Shown piece after piece: positions 9,163-17,771 of a stretch of 64,000 nucleotides of DNA. The position numbers and the translations under genes were made by a program. The DNA comes from Arthrobacter sp. NIO-1057 (GTDB lineage: Bacteria > Actinomycetota > Actinomycetes > Actinomycetales > Micrococcaceae). How positions within the stretch are numbered: position 1 is the stretch's first letter; each line of letters begins with the position of its first letter. The notes under the pieces are model-generated. The model was not told the origin of the DNA, did not search any database, and was given only the letters and a program-made list of their open reading frames with translations. The stretch is taken from NCBI RefSeq assembly GCF_900094805.1, contig NZ_FMAT01000007.1, forward strand, positions 62,001 to 126,000. The letters run 5' to 3'.

Positions 9163-9752
9163 AGGACCCGCAGAAGAAGGATGCCGCGTTGAACGCTGCG
9201 CGGTATCAAATGGAGCAAGCCGGCGACATCGAGATACCAACCGATGAATACGCTCAGGCCACCGGCATGGCACCGGTAGTCAAGAACAAGACTCCCCTGC
9301 AATTACACGCCGAGGATGAGGCTTGGGAAGTGGCTAATTCGGTGCTCGATGAGGCCTTCGCGCGGGGCGACTTTGAGAATTTAGCCCTCGCCGGGCAGAA
9401 AATCGATCACATCACCAACAATGACGATCCCGACTGGTGGCTCTCCTCGATGATGCGTCGCGAACAGCTCACCGGTCTGGGTCCACCGGCATTGACCCTG
9501 CGGGTGGAAGATGAGAACATGCAGCAAACATTGGACCGGCTTTCCACATCGAGCCAAGTTCGCGCGCATATTGAGGACTTTAACTCCCGGATCATCGAGG
9601 CCCGACGCCAACTTTTAGGCGGCCCGCCGGTGATTACTGCCTTGCGTGATGCCACCGCAGAGGTTCTCGCGTGGCAAGAACGCCGCACCAGCACCGAGCA
9701 ACCGGCGCCGCAGAAACCCGAAAAGCGTCGTTGGTGGCAGCGCAAAAACTAG
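9159..9752 (+). CDS. DUF1992 (DnaJ-homologue-subfamily-C-28-like) protein
   Basis: 197-residue soluble protein. The middle carries the DUF1992 pattern: VLDEAFARGDFENLALAGQKID (around 67-88), matching the family's 'I..A...G.F.NL.G.GKPL' core, with later NSRIIEARRQLLGGPP. The last 30 residues are basic and proline-rich. Function of the family is unknown. Translation is coupled to the acetyltransferase by an ATGA overlap and transcription ends at the strong hairpin just downstream. It may be a housekeeping rider on this operon rather than a pathway component. Confidence 0.75.
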   Translation: MKDPQKKDAALNAARYQMEQAGDIEIPTDEYAQATGMAPVVKNKTPLQLHAEDEAWEVANSVLDEAFARGDFENLALAGQKIDHITNNDDPDWWLSSMMRREQLTGLGPPALTLRVEDENMQQTLDRLSTSSQVRAHIEDFNSRIIEARRQLLGGPPVITALRDATAEVLAWQERRTSTEQPAPQKPEKRRWWQRKN

Positions 9753-9790
9753 CGCTTAACAACAAGCTTGCTGAAACCCGTGTTTAACGG

Positions 9791-9825
9791 CAAAAGCCGC
9801 CTTCCCAAAAGGAAGGCGGCTTTTG
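9791..9825. terminator. bidirectional intrinsic terminator
   Basis: A 15-base-pair perfect stem (9791-9805 with 9811-9825, GCCGCCTTCC/GGAAGGCGGC core) with a five-base loop and A/T runs on both flanks. It lies between the convergent DUF1992 and rpsN genes and can end transcription from both sides. Confidence 0.93.
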
Positions 9826-9843
9826 TTTGAAGACTTGCTGGTC

Positions 9844-10149
9844 TTACCAGGAAGACTTGGTGATGCCCGGAAGCTCACCACGGTGTGCCATGTCGCGGAA
9901 GCGAACACGGGAGATACCGAACTTCTGGAAGGTACCGCGTGGGCGACCGTCGATCGAGTCGCGGTTGCGAACGCGTACTGGCGAAGCGTTGCGTGGCAGC
10001 TTCTGCAGGCCTACGCGGGCTGCTTCACGAGCCTCGTCAGTTGCATTTGGATCTACAAGGGTCTTCTTCAGTTCGAGGCGCTTTTCAGCGTAACGCTCGA
10101 CAATGACCTTGCGCTGTTCGTTCTTTGCGATCTTGGACTTCTTGGCCAT
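9844..10149 (-). CDS. rpsN: 30S ribosomal protein S14 (zinc-independent form)
   Basis: 101-residue S14 of the long, Cys-free type: [20 protein letters not shown] at the start, the [33 protein letters not shown] tail region typical of the family, and no CxxC zinc ribbon. It binds 16S rRNA in the small-subunit head. It is the last gene of rpmB-rpmG-rpsN, three bases after rpmG. In actinobacteria this Cys-less trio is often made under zinc limitation or is the sole copy. Confidence 0.97.
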   Translation of the reverse strand: MAKKSKIAKNEQRKVIVERYAEKRLELKKTLVDPNATDEAREAARVGLQKLPRNASPVRVRNRDSIDGRPRGTFQKFGISRVRFRDMAHRGELPGITKSSW

Positions 10150-10152
10150 GTC

Positions 10153-10323
10153 TTAGCGCTCCTCTCGGAATTCAACGTGCTTGCGGACTACTGGATCGTA
10201 CTTCTTCAGAACCATGCGGTCTGGGTCGTTACGACGGTTCTTACGGGTTACGTAAGTGAAACCGGTGCCAGCGGTGGACTTCAGCTTGATGATCGGACGT
10301 ACGTCCTTATCCTTCTTTGCCAT
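10153..10323 (-). CDS. rpmG: 50S ribosomal protein L33 (Cys-free form)
   Basis: 56-residue L33. The translation reads [19 protein letters not shown], then [18 protein letters not shown], then [18 protein letters not shown], and no Cys pairs are present, so this is the zinc-independent paralogue type. It starts one base after the rpmB stop and ends three bases before the rpsN start. L33 sits near the ribosomal E site. Confidence 0.97.
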   Translation of the reverse strand: MAKKDKDVRPIIKLKSTAGTGFTYVTRKNRRNDPDRMVLKKYDPVVRKHVEFREER

Positions 10324-10324
10324 C

Positions 10325-10561
10325 TTAGAGCTTCACACCCTTCGCAATCAGGTCTGCAACAACAGCGTCGATTCCACGAGCATCGATGAGCTTGATGCCC
10401 TTGACCGAGAGGGTCAGGGTCACCTTGCGGCGCAACGAAGGCACGTAGTAGGTCTTCTTCTGGATGTTCGGATCGAACCGACGCTTGTTGCGGCGGTGCG
10501 AGTGGGAGATGCTATGTCCGAAGGCCGGAGTAGTACCGGTTACCTGGCAAACAGCTGCCAT
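10325..10561 (-). CDS. rpmB: 50S ribosomal protein L28
   Basis: 78-residue L28, starting [20 protein letters not shown] with the usual [10 protein letters not shown] and [21 protein letters not shown] segments. Only one Cys (residue 5) is present, so the zinc-binding CxxC pairs of the other type are missing. ATG at 10561 follows GAGGAGTGATC; an in-frame ATG two codons earlier overlaps this ribosome-binding site and is not used. First gene of the trio. I found no palindrome resembling a Zur box upstream. Confidence 0.96.
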   Translation of the reverse strand: MAAVCQVTGTTPAFGHSISHSHRRNKRRFDPNIQKKTYYVPSLRRKVTLTLSVKGIKLIDARGIDAVVADLIAKGVKL

Positions 10562-10889
10562 GATCACTCCTCAGTTAGTTAGTAGTAAAATTCGGCGGTA
10601 CTCGCGCACAGTGCCCATACCTAAATATCGACACCGCTTGATGCGTTATGAGTCCCGCCAACCAGTGAAACACCGTTAATACTGCACACTAGGAAGGTAA
10701 CCAGGCTGGGTGAGAACCAACCGAAGAGCCTTAAAGTATGTAAGTCGGTGAACTTCGCAACCGGTCGAGCAATTTCCCCGTACTCAGTTGGCCACGATAT
10801 TCGGTATTACGGGCAACGCGTCGCTGTTCCACCGCGAAACGGCACAACAACACACGCGATTAACGCCTGATTAGCTTATCGAGAATTCC
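10562..10889 (-). promoter_or_regulatory. rpmB upstream region with candidate promoter
   Basis: Gene-free 328 bases. On the minus strand TTGCGA (10755-10760) and TACTTT (10733-10738) are 16 bases apart and would give an RNA starting near 10726, leaving a leader of about 165 bases before rpmB. No riboswitch core, small gene or strong hairpin was recognised. The part nearest 10890 also holds whatever ends the MarR transcript, but I see no clear terminator there. Confidence 0.35.
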
Positions 10890-11390
10890 TCAGTGTTCCA
10901 AATCGGTGGCGCCCGGCTTTAAGATCCAATGATCCTGGTCCAACGAGGTGGTCACCTTGCGCATAATCGCCGCGAGATTCTTAACGTCCTTGTCATCAAG
11001 GGGATCGAACAAAAGTGCTCGAACAGAAGCCACGTGATGAGGCGCCATCGCGACCACAGCATCCCACCCAGCATCCGTTAATGAGGCGATTTTCACACGT
11101 GCATCTTCCTCGGATTGTTCACGCACGACCCAGCCACGACTCTCCAGCTTCTTAACCACGTGCGAAAGGCGCGAGAGTGAAGCACTGGTATGTGACGCCA
11201 AGTCGGTCATCGACAATTTCCGATCCTCGGCTTCAGAGAGCATGGCCAGCATGTGGTAATCGAAGAGCGTGATGCCCTCCAAGCCCTGGAGGTCAGAATC
11301 CAAGGTCGCCGGGAGCAAGGTCATGACGGTTTGTAATCCCAACCAGGCGTCGCGTTCTAACTGAGAGAGCCACACGGGATTTTCGCTCAT
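10890..11390 (-). CDS. MarR-family transcriptional regulator
   Basis: 166-residue winged-helix repressor. The recognition region reads KLSMTDLASHTSASLSRLSHVVKKLESRGWVVREQSEEDARVKIASLT, a standard MarR helix-turn-helix and wing with the conserved D-x-R of the wing. N- and C-terminal helices form the dimer interface. It follows potC on the same strand but a GC-rich hairpin separates them. Its own upstream region carries GACA-N6-TGTC at 11448-11461, next to TTGACA, a possible autoregulatory site. Ligand unknown. Confidence 0.9.
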   Translation of the reverse strand: MSENPVWLSQLERDAWLGLQTVMTLLPATLDSDLQGLEGITLFDYHMLAMLSEAEDRKLSMTDLASHTSASLSRLSHVVKKLESRGWVVREQSEEDARVKIASLTDAGWDAVVAMAPHHVASVRALLFDPLDDKDVKNLAAIMRKVTTSLDQDHWILKPGATDLEH

Positions 11391-11504
11391 GAAGTTTCCA
11401 TTCGTTCAAGGCCTGCTGCAACAGGACATCAAGGTACCAGTCTCGTAGACAATACAGTGTCAAGCTAGGTATGCGCCGAATCCCTGCCCCAGCACACCCA
11501 GAAA

Positions 11505-11524
11505 CGGGCCCGTTGCCGGGCCCG
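11505..11524 (-). terminator. probable terminator of the potDABC operon
   Basis: CGGGCCC/GGGCCCG arms (11505-11511 and 11518-11524) form a seven-pair GC stem with a six-base loop; on the minus strand it is followed by TTTCTG. It starts six bases past the potC stop. Confidence 0.7.
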
Positions 11525-11529
11525 CGTTC

Positions 11530-12324
11530 CTAGGCGTTCTCCAACTGCTTCTTCCTTCGGTAACTGATCACCTGGCCGATAATGACCACGAGTAAGGCCA
11601 CAATGAACATGGCCGAACCGATCACATTGGCCTGAGGCGGGATGCCGCGGGTAGCCGAAACGTAAATGAACTTCGGGAAGGTTTGGAAGGACCCCGAGTT
11701 GAAGTTGGTGATGATGAAATCGTCAAAGCTCATGGCGAAGGACAAGAGTGCCGCCGCTACGATCCCCGGTAGCAACAAGGGAAAGGTAATTTTCCAGAAG
11801 GCCGCCCGCGGCGAGGCATAAAGATCCGCGGCGGCCTCTTCCAACCGCGAGTCCAGCGAAGACACCCTGGCCCGCACGGTCACGATCACAAAGGACATAC
11901 AGAAGACCACGTGAGCGATCACGATCGTCGTGTAGCCCAACTCCCACCCCAGGTTCAAAAATTGTGCCAGCAACGAGGCTCCGAGTACCACTTCTGGGGT
12001 GGCCAGTGGCAAGATGATCAGCACATCGGTGAGCTTGCGGAAACGGAACTTGTACCGCACCAGACCGATCGCGATTCCCGTGCCCAGGGCGGTGGCAATC
12101 ACCGTGGCCACCACGCCGATTTGCAAGGAATGGACCAAGGATTCGCAGACCGCCGGCGCCCCGCAAGGATTAAGCCAGTTGTCCAGGGTGAAGCCCTGCC
12201 ACTGCAAATTGGCTCGACCGCCATCGTTAAAGGAGAAGACAAAGATATAGGCGATCGGCACCAGCAGGTAGATGAAGGCCGCGCCGCCAATGACTGGGAT
12301 GAGCCAGCGTCCAATGTTTTTCAC
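11530..12324 (-). CDS. potC: polyamine-type ABC transporter permease, PotC-like
   Basis: 264-residue inner-membrane permease with six predicted membrane segments, starting MKNIGRWLIPVIGGAAFIYL. The EAA loop that contacts the ATPase reads EEAAADLYASPRAAFWKITFPLLLPGI. Family text SFDDFIITNFNSG is characteristic of PotC-type subunits of spermidine/putrescine importers. It begins one base after the potB stop and is the last gene of potD-A-B-C. Confidence 0.9.
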   Translation of the reverse strand: MKNIGRWLIPVIGGAAFIYLLVPIAYIFVFSFNDGGRANLQWQGFTLDNWLNPCGAPAVCESLVHSLQIGVVATVIATALGTGIAIGLVRYKFRFRKLTDVLIILPLATPEVVLGASLLAQFLNLGWELGYTTIVIAHVVFCMSFVIVTVRARVSSLDSRLEEAAADLYASPRAAFWKITFPLLLPGIVAAALLSFAMSFDDFIITNFNSGSFQTFPKFIYVSATRGIPPQANVIGSAMFIVALLVVIIGQVISYRRKKQLENA

Positions 12325-12325
12325 G

Positions 12326-13228
12326 CTACATCAGCTCCTTAGTGCCGAAGCGGCGAATATAGATGGTGACCAGGATCAGGATCGAAATCATCAAAATGAA
12401 GCTCAACGCAGAGGCCCCGGGGTAATCGATGACCCTAAAGAACCGTGAATCGATAACCTGTCCGATCATCGTGGTGTCGCGGTTATTACCCAGCAGCGCA
12501 GAATTCACGTAGTCGCCGGCGGCCGGGATGAAGGTCAGCAGTGTGCCGGCAAAAATGCCCGGGGCGCTCATGGGCAGGGTGACTTTAGTGAAGGAGGTGA
12601 TCGGGCTGGCGTAGAGGTCAGCGGAGGCTTCCAGTAGGCGGGTATCAAGTCGCCCGAGGTTCGCGTAGATCGGCAACACCATAAACGGCAGGAAATTGTA
12701 GGTCAGGCCGGCGACCACCGCGAAAGGTGTGGCGGTCAGGTGCCCGTCCGGCGGCAGGATCGCGATGAATTTCAGGCTTTGGGCGATGAAGCCTTCATCG
12801 GCCAGGATCTGCTTCCATGCCTGGGTGCGCAGGATGAAGCTGGAGAAAAATGGGGCGATCAGTAGGACCAGCAAAATGCCCTGCAGCAGGGTTCGTTCGC
12901 GCAGTCGCACCGCAACCAGGTAGGCCATCGGGAAGCCGATCAACAGGGCCAGTACCGTGGCGATCAGTGCGAACCAGAAGGAACGCAACAGTTCTGGCCA
13001 GTAGGCAGAGAGCACGGTGGCGTAGTTGCTCAGTTCAAAGCCGGGAACAAATTCGCCGATCTCCGCCCCGGGTGGTTTGACGTACAAGCTCATCGCTAGC
13101 AGCACCACCACGGGGAGGGCAAAGAACAGGGTCAGGACCAGCAAGCCCGGAGAGATCAGGTAAATCCCGGTGCGGTTTTTGCGTTTTTCCGCGCGGATCT
13201 CGTCCTTACTGCGCAGTTCCACACTCAT
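12326..13228 (-). CDS. potB: polyamine-type ABC transporter permease, PotB-like
   Basis: 300-residue permease partner of PotC. It has a charged cytosolic N-terminus, about six membrane segments, and the EAA loop LEASADLYASPITSFTKVTLPMSAPGI; the segment FIPAAGDYVNSALLG is typical of PotB-type subunits. The ATG overlaps the potA stop (ATGA). With PotC it forms the heterodimeric channel. Confidence 0.9.
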   Translation of the reverse strand: MSVELRSKDEIRAEKRKNRTGIYLISPGLLVLTLFFALPVVVLLAMSLYVKPPGAEIGEFVPGFELSNYATVLSAYWPELLRSFWFALIATVLALLIGFPMAYLVAVRLRERTLLQGILLVLLIAPFFSSFILRTQAWKQILADEGFIAQSLKFIAILPPDGHLTATPFAVVAGLTYNFLPFMVLPIYANLGRLDTRLLEASADLYASPITSFTKVTLPMSAPGIFAGTLLTFIPAAGDYVNSALLGNNRDTTMIGQVIDSRFFRVIDYPGASALSFILMISILILVTIYIRRFGTKELM

Positions 13229-14358
13229 GACTCGACTCCTGCGTTCACACTTTCATCGCCGGCCAGCCCGAAGGAGTGCTCGGCATCCCATGCCAGGAAA
13301 ACGGTATCGCCTTCTTGGGCGGGCTGTTGTCCGCGGTTCTGTGAGAAGGTACCGATCGGCCCAACCTGCTCCACCTCGACCAGGTATTCGGTGGTGGTAC
13401 CGGTGAAGGACACATCGATCACGGTGCCCGATAGCTGGTTGTCCCCGGCCACGGCTACCCGGTCGATCGTAATTTTCTCCGGTCGGACCCCGAGCACCAC
13501 TTCCCCCGAAGTTTGCACGGCACGGCTGACGGGTAACAGGATGGTGTGTGAGGCCACGTTCACGCTGAGCATGCCCTCGGATTCGCCGGTGACCGTGCCG
13601 CGCATCAGGTTGGATTTGCCCAGGAAGTTCGCGACGAAGGCGGTGCGAGGCAGTTCATAAAGTTCGCGCGGTGGGCCCATTTGTTCGATCCGCCCGCCGT
13701 TCATCACCGCGACGACGTCGGCCATGGTCATGGCCTCTTCCTGGTCGTGGGTGACATGGATGAAGGTCAGCCCCACCTCGGTCTGGATCTTTTTCAGTTC
13801 TAGCTGCATCTGCCGGCGCAGCTTCATATCCAGCGCACCCAGTGGCTCATCAAGTAGCAGCACCTGTGGGCGGTTGACCAGCGCGCGGGCCAGGGCCACA
13901 CGCTGTTGCTGGCCACCGGAGAGCTGGGCGGGTTTGCGGTTGGCCAGGTGCGAAAGTTCCACCAGTTCCAGCCCGGCCTTCGCCTTGTCCATCGCCTGCT
14001 TATCCTTTTTACGCTTCAGCCCAAAGGCCACGTTTTCCAGCACTGACATGTGTGGGAAGAGCGCGTAGGACTGGAAGACGGTATTGACCGGGCGGCGGTG
14101 GCTAGGTAATGCGGTGACGTCCTGACCGCCGATCGAAATGCTGCCTTCGCTGGGCGCTTCAAGCCCGGCAATCATCCGCAGGGTGGTGGACTTGCCGCAA
14201 CCTGAGGGGCCCAGGAGCGCGAAAAAGGTTCCTGAAGGTACGAGGAGCTCCAAATCTTCGACCGCGCTGAAGCTGGCGAAGCGCTTGGAAATGCCCGACA
14301 AGTGCAGATCAGCACCTGCACTCACGGTACTTGTCGTTCGTTCTGCCAAGGTAGTCAT
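13225..14358 (-). CDS. potA: polyamine-type ABC transporter ATP-binding protein, PotA-like
   Basis: 377-residue ATPase with Walker [10 protein letters not shown] (50-58), signature LSGGQQQR (146-153), Walker B VLLLDEP (166-172) and switch His in [10 protein letters not shown]. The remaining third is a TOBE-type regulatory domain ([11 protein letters not shown] and following), the usual arrangement for PotA/FbpC-like subunits. It lies 44 bases after potD and overlaps potB by ATGA. Polyamine specificity is inferred from the binding protein and permease types. Confidence 0.92.
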   Translation of the reverse strand: MTTLAERTTSTVSAGADLHLSGISKRFASFSAVEDLELLVPSGTFFALLGPSGCGKSTTLRMIAGLEAPSEGSISIGGQDVTALPSHRRPVNTVFQSYALFPHMSVLENVAFGLKRKKDKQAMDKAKAGLELVELSHLANRKPAQLSGGQQQRVALARALVNRPQVLLLDEPLGALDMKLRRQMQLELKKIQTEVGLTFIHVTHDQEEAMTMADVVAVMNGGRIEQMGPPRELYELPRTAFVANFLGKSNLMRGTVTGESEGMLSVNVASHTILLPVSRAVQTSGEVVLGVRPEKITIDRVAVAGDNQLSGTVIDVSFTGTTTEYLVEVEQVGPIGTFSQNRGQQPAQEGDTVFLAWDAEHSFGLAGDESVNAGVES

Positions 14359-14402
14359 TCCCCTATCACTTCCTGAAAATTGTTCTGGACCGTGAGTCCG
14401 GC

Positions 14403-15626
14403 CTAGGCGCCGATCGCGTCTTGGAACTGTGAGCTGAGCGTGGATTCCTCATCCGCATCCAGTGAGCGGAAGACGTGCGCGTGGGCCAGATCTTCATCGG
14501 TTGGGAAGATCAGCGGGTTGCTCACCAGATCCGGATCGATCTTTTCCATCTCTTCCTTGGCGCCAGCCACCGGGCAAATGAAATTCACGTAGGCAGCAAC
14601 TTCTGCGGCCACCGCTGGGTCGTAGTAGAAATCCATCAGCTTTTCAGCGTTGGTTTTCCGCGGGGAGGCCACGGGAACCATGAGGTTGTCGCTCCAGAGG
14701 GTGCCGCCGGCCTCGGGGATCACGAACTCCCATTGATCGTCGTTCTCAAAGTTCATCTGGACCATGTCTCCGGACCAGACGATGCCCGCGATCGCGTCCC
14801 CGGAAATGAAGTCCTGCTTATAGGAGTTGCCCTTGACCTGTCGGATCTGCCCGTTCTCGATGTTTTGACGCAGGGTATCGATGGCGGCGCCGAATTCCGA
14901 TTCGCCCCAGGAACCGGTCAGGTCCACGCCATTTTGCAGCATCAGCAGACCCATGGTGTCGCGCATTTCATCCAGGACCGTCACGCGGCCCTTCAATGCC
15001 GGGTCCCACAGGTCTTCCACGCTCTTCAGGCCCTTCGGGTAGGCCTTCTTGTTCCAGGCGATGCCGGCATAACCGGTCTGCCAGGTTAGCGAGTGCTTGC
15101 GTCCTGGATCGAAGTCGACATTTTGCAAGCTGGGCAGGAGGTTGGCCGAGTTCGGGATGTTATCTAGATTCAGTTCCTGGGTGTAGCCCTGACGGATCAG
15201 GCGCCCGGCCATCCAGTCGGTGAGCGTAATGATGTCCTGGCCGATGTCCTGACCGGATTTCAGCTGGCCCTGGACCTTGCCATAGTAGGAGTCGTTGCCG
15301 TCAATATCCTCCGCGTAGTTGACCTTGATTCCGGTTTCTTTGGTGAAGGCATCCAGGGTTGGGTAGGTCTTCTTCTTGTCGTCGTAGTCCAAGTACAGGG
15401 TCCAGTTGGCCCAGTTCACAGTGGGATCGGTGTCGGAAATATCGGTGACAGCCACCTCGGTTTTGGTGCCGCTGCTTCCGCCGGTACCGCAGGCTGCGAG
15501 CAATCCGGTCAGGCCAAGTGCCCCGGCAGTGGACAGCACAGATCGGCGGGAGAAGCTGCGCTGCCCCATGGCTTTCACCAGTGCGCGAATTTGTGGATCT
15601 TGCGGTAGTCGTTGCGAGTGCGACAT
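14403..15626 (-). CDS. potD: polyamine-type ABC transporter substrate-binding lipoprotein, PotD-like
   Basis: 407-residue periplasm-equivalent binding protein. The N-terminus has a twin-arginine segment (SFSRRSVLSTAGALGLTGL) and a lipobox LAAC, so Tat export followed by lipidation is likely. Family segments are VNWANWTLYLDYD, YAEDIDGNDSYYGKV and GIAWNKKAYP, as in spermidine/putrescine-binding proteins. First gene of potDABC, with a perfect palindrome 25-40 bases upstream of its start and the Lrp-aminotransferase pair diverging from it, which supports a role in polyamine or diamine use. Confidence 0.9.
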   Translation of the reverse strand: MSHSQRLPQDPQIRALVKAMGQRSFSRRSVLSTAGALGLTGLLAACGTGGSSGTKTEVAVTDISDTDPTVNWANWTLYLDYDDKKKTYPTLDAFTKETGIKVNYAEDIDGNDSYYGKVQGQLKSGQDIGQDIITLTDWMAGRLIRQGYTQELNLDNIPNSANLLPSLQNVDFDPGRKHSLTWQTGYAGIAWNKKAYPKGLKSVEDLWDPALKGRVTVLDEMRDTMGLLMLQNGVDLTGSWGESEFGAAIDTLRQNIENGQIRQVKGNSYKQDFISGDAIAGIVWSGDMVQMNFENDDQWEFVIPEAGGTLWSDNLMVPVASPRKTNAEKLMDFYYDPAVAAEVAAYVNFICPVAGAKEEMEKIDPDLVSNPLIFPTDEDLAHAHVFRSLDADEESTLSSQFQDAIGA

Positions 15627-15650
15627 GGCATTGGTCCTAACCTTGGTAAA

Positions 15651-15666
15651 ATGTGAGCTGTCACAT
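15651..15666. promoter_or_regulatory. candidate operator upstream of potD
   Basis: Perfect palindrome ATGTGA-N4-TCACAT located between the potD start and the divergent Lrp gene. The half-sites resemble CRP/GlxR half-sites but the spacer is four bases rather than six, so it is more likely the site of another regulator such as the adjacent Lrp-type protein. Confidence 0.5.
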
Positions 15667-15841
15667 ACGGGAAGTGATGACGTTCATCCTGTCAGTTACA
15701 CAAAATCCAAACAAGACCTAAACAAAAGATTCCCCAGATATTTAACGAATCTGAAACGAGAAACTTACAAAAATAACCCTTTCGCAACTGATTCAGTGCC
15801 TGTAGGGTCGGTTCAAAGCCCACAGACCCGAGGAGGTCGAT

Positions 15842-16309
15842 ATGACGTTACCCTCGCACTCAGCGCAGGCCATCGACGAAATTTCCAAGGAGATCATCGA
15901 GCAGCTGCAGGAAGACGGGCGCCGATCCTATGCTGCGATCGGTAAAGCCGTCGGCCTGAGCGAGGCCGCTGTACGACAGCGCGTACAGAAGCTGGTCGAG
16001 AGTCGCGTGATGCAAATTGTCGCAGTCACCAATCCCTTGGAGCTGGGATTCACCCGCCAGGCCATGATCGGAATCGTCGCCGACGATGACATCAGTGGCA
16101 CCGCTGATCGCATATCCGAGTTACCCGAAGTCGATTACTGCGTCGTCACCACCGGAAGTTCCGACATCCTTGCCGAGGTCATCTGTTCCAACGACCAAGA
16201 CCTGCTGAGAGTGATCGAAACCATCCGCGGGATCCACGGAGTGCACAGCACCAACACCTTCACCTACCTTTCACTGAAAAAACAGGAATACAACTGGGGA
16301 ACACGATGA
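15842..16309 (+). CDS. Lrp/AsnC-family transcriptional regulator
   Basis: 155-residue regulator with an N-terminal helix-turn-helix (about 30-52, YAAIGKAVGLSEAAVRQRVQ) and a C-terminal RAM/ligand domain (VDYCVVTTGSSDILAEVICSN). ATG follows GAGGAGGTCGAT. Its stop overlaps the aminotransferase ATG (ATGA), and potDABC diverges from it, so it probably senses an amino acid or diamine and controls both operons. Members of this branch often sit beside putrescine aminotransferases in actinobacteria. Confidence 0.92.
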   Translation: MTLPSHSAQAIDEISKEIIEQLQEDGRRSYAAIGKAVGLSEAAVRQRVQKLVESRVMQIVAVTNPLELGFTRQAMIGIVADDDISGTADRISELPEVDYCVVTTGSSDILAEVICSNDQDLLRVIETIRGIHGVHSTNTFTYLSLKKQEYNWGTR

Positions 16310-17685
16310 ACACACCACGTGGCACCGATCGTCAGCAAGCAGCTCGCGATCACCTCTGGATGCATATGGCCCGACATTCCGGAATCTCAAATGGGGCGCA
16401 GGTCCCAATCATTTCACGCGGCGAAGGGCACAAGATTTACGACGATGCCGGCCGCGAGTACTTCGACGGGCTGGCCGGACTCTTTGTGGTCAATGCCGGG
16501 CACGGACGGGCCGAGCTGGCCGAAGCCATGGCAAAACAGGCCGAAAAATTGGCCTTCATGCCATTGTGGTCCTACGCCCATGAACCAGCCATTGACCTTG
16601 CCGAACGCCTCGCCGGTTATGCGCCGGGCGATCTGAACCGCGTCTTTTTCACCACCGGCGGCGGTGAAGCGGTGGAGTCGGCCTTCAAACTGGCCAAACA
16701 GCATTTCAAAATGAAGGGCAAGCCGGGTAAGACCAAGGTCATCTCTCGTGCCTTGGCCTACCACGGCACCCCGCAAGGCGCGTTAGCCATCACTTCCCTG
16801 CCGGATATGAAAACACCGTTTGAGCCACTGGTGCCTGGCACCTTCCGAGTGCCGAACACCAATTTTTACCGGGCGCCTGAGATGTTTGCCGACAACGAGA
16901 AAGACTTCGGGCTGTGGGCGGCGGAGCGCATCCGTGAAGCCATCGAATTTGAAGGTGCGGACTCTGTAGCCGCCGTCTTCCTTGAACCCGTGCAAAATTC
17001 CGGCGGATGCTTCCCGCCACCGCCAGGCTACTTTGATCGGGTACGCGAAATCTGCGACGAAAACGACGTGCTATTGGTTTCCGATGAGACCATTTGCGCC
17101 TTCGGGCGCATCGGATCGATGTTCGCCTGCAATGACTTTGGGTATGTTCCCGACATCATTACCTCCGCCAAGGCGTTGACCAGTGGTTACGCGCCGCTGG
17201 GCGTGATGGTCGTTTCCGACAAGCTTTTTGAGCCATTCACCAAGGGCGATACCACGTTCTACCATGGTTATACCTTTGGCGGTCATCCGGTGGCTGCCGC
17301 GGTCGCCATGGCGAACCTCGATATTTTCGAGCGCGAAGGACTGAACGAGAATGTGAAGAACAATGCGGAAAATTTCAAAGCGACGTTGAGCAAGCTGACC
17401 GATCTGGATATCGTCGGCGATGTACGCGGCGCCGGGTATTTCTACGGGATCGAACTGGTTAAAGACAAGACCACCAAGCAGACCTTTAACGATGAAGAGT
17501 CCGAACGTCTGCTGCGTGGCTATCTCACTCCTGCCCTGTGGGAGGCTGGTTTATATTGCCGGGCCGACGATCGTGGTGACCCGGTGATCCAGCTGGCCCC
17601 ACCGATCACCATCGGACAACCCGAGTTCGACCAGATCGAATCCATCCTCCGTTCGGTACTCAGCCAGGCTGCGAACAAGATTTAG
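16306..17685 (+). CDS. class III aminotransferase (putrescine/omega-amino-acid type)
   Basis: 459-residue PLP enzyme of fold type I. The Schiff-base Lys is K289 in TSAKALTSGYAPLG; the PLP-binding Asp lies in VSDETICAFGR and the substrate-phosphate region in FFTTGGGEAVESA. Closest in pattern to SpuC-type polyamine and omega-amino-acid:pyruvate transaminases. The neighbouring polyamine importer and coupled Lrp regulator favour putrescine or another diamine as donor, giving 4-aminobutanal, but beta-alanine or taurine cannot be excluded. Confidence 0.88.
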   Translation: MNTPRGTDRQQAARDHLWMHMARHSGISNGAQVPIISRGEGHKIYDDAGREYFDGLAGLFVVNAGHGRAELAEAMAKQAEKLAFMPLWSYAHEPAIDLAERLAGYAPGDLNRVFFTTGGGEAVESAFKLAKQHFKMKGKPGKTKVISRALAYHGTPQGALAITSLPDMKTPFEPLVPGTFRVPNTNFYRAPEMFADNEKDFGLWAAERIREAIEFEGADSVAAVFLEPVQNSGGCFPPPPGYFDRVREICDENDVLLVSDETICAFGRIGSMFACNDFGYVPDIITSAKALTSGYAPLGVMVVSDKLFEPFTKGDTTFYHGYTFGGHPVAAAVAMANLDIFEREGLNENVKNNAENFKATLSKLTDLDIVGDVRGAGYFYGIELVKDKTTKQTFNDEESERLLRGYLTPALWEAGLYCRADDRGDPVIQLAPPITIGQPEFDQIESILRSVLSQAANKI

Positions 17686-17688
17686 AGC

Positions 17689-17718
17689 TTATGGCCCGCA
17701 GAAACCTGCGGGCCATAA
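17689..17718 (+). terminator. intrinsic terminator after the aminotransferase gene
   Basis: Thirteen-pair perfect stem with a four-base AAAC loop, arms reading TTATGGCCCGCAG and CTGCGGGCCATAA, four bases after the stop codon. The following sequence is not T-rich, so it may stop transcription less than fully. Confidence 0.8.
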
Positions 17719-17771
17719 ATCTGCACGTCAGCGTCATATGAAGCGCCAAATCTTCACGCTTTGTCGCTCAA

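Noticed and set aside
10562-10889. Zur box upstream of rpmB
   Set aside because: No TG-N11-CA inverted repeat of the kind seen before znuA.
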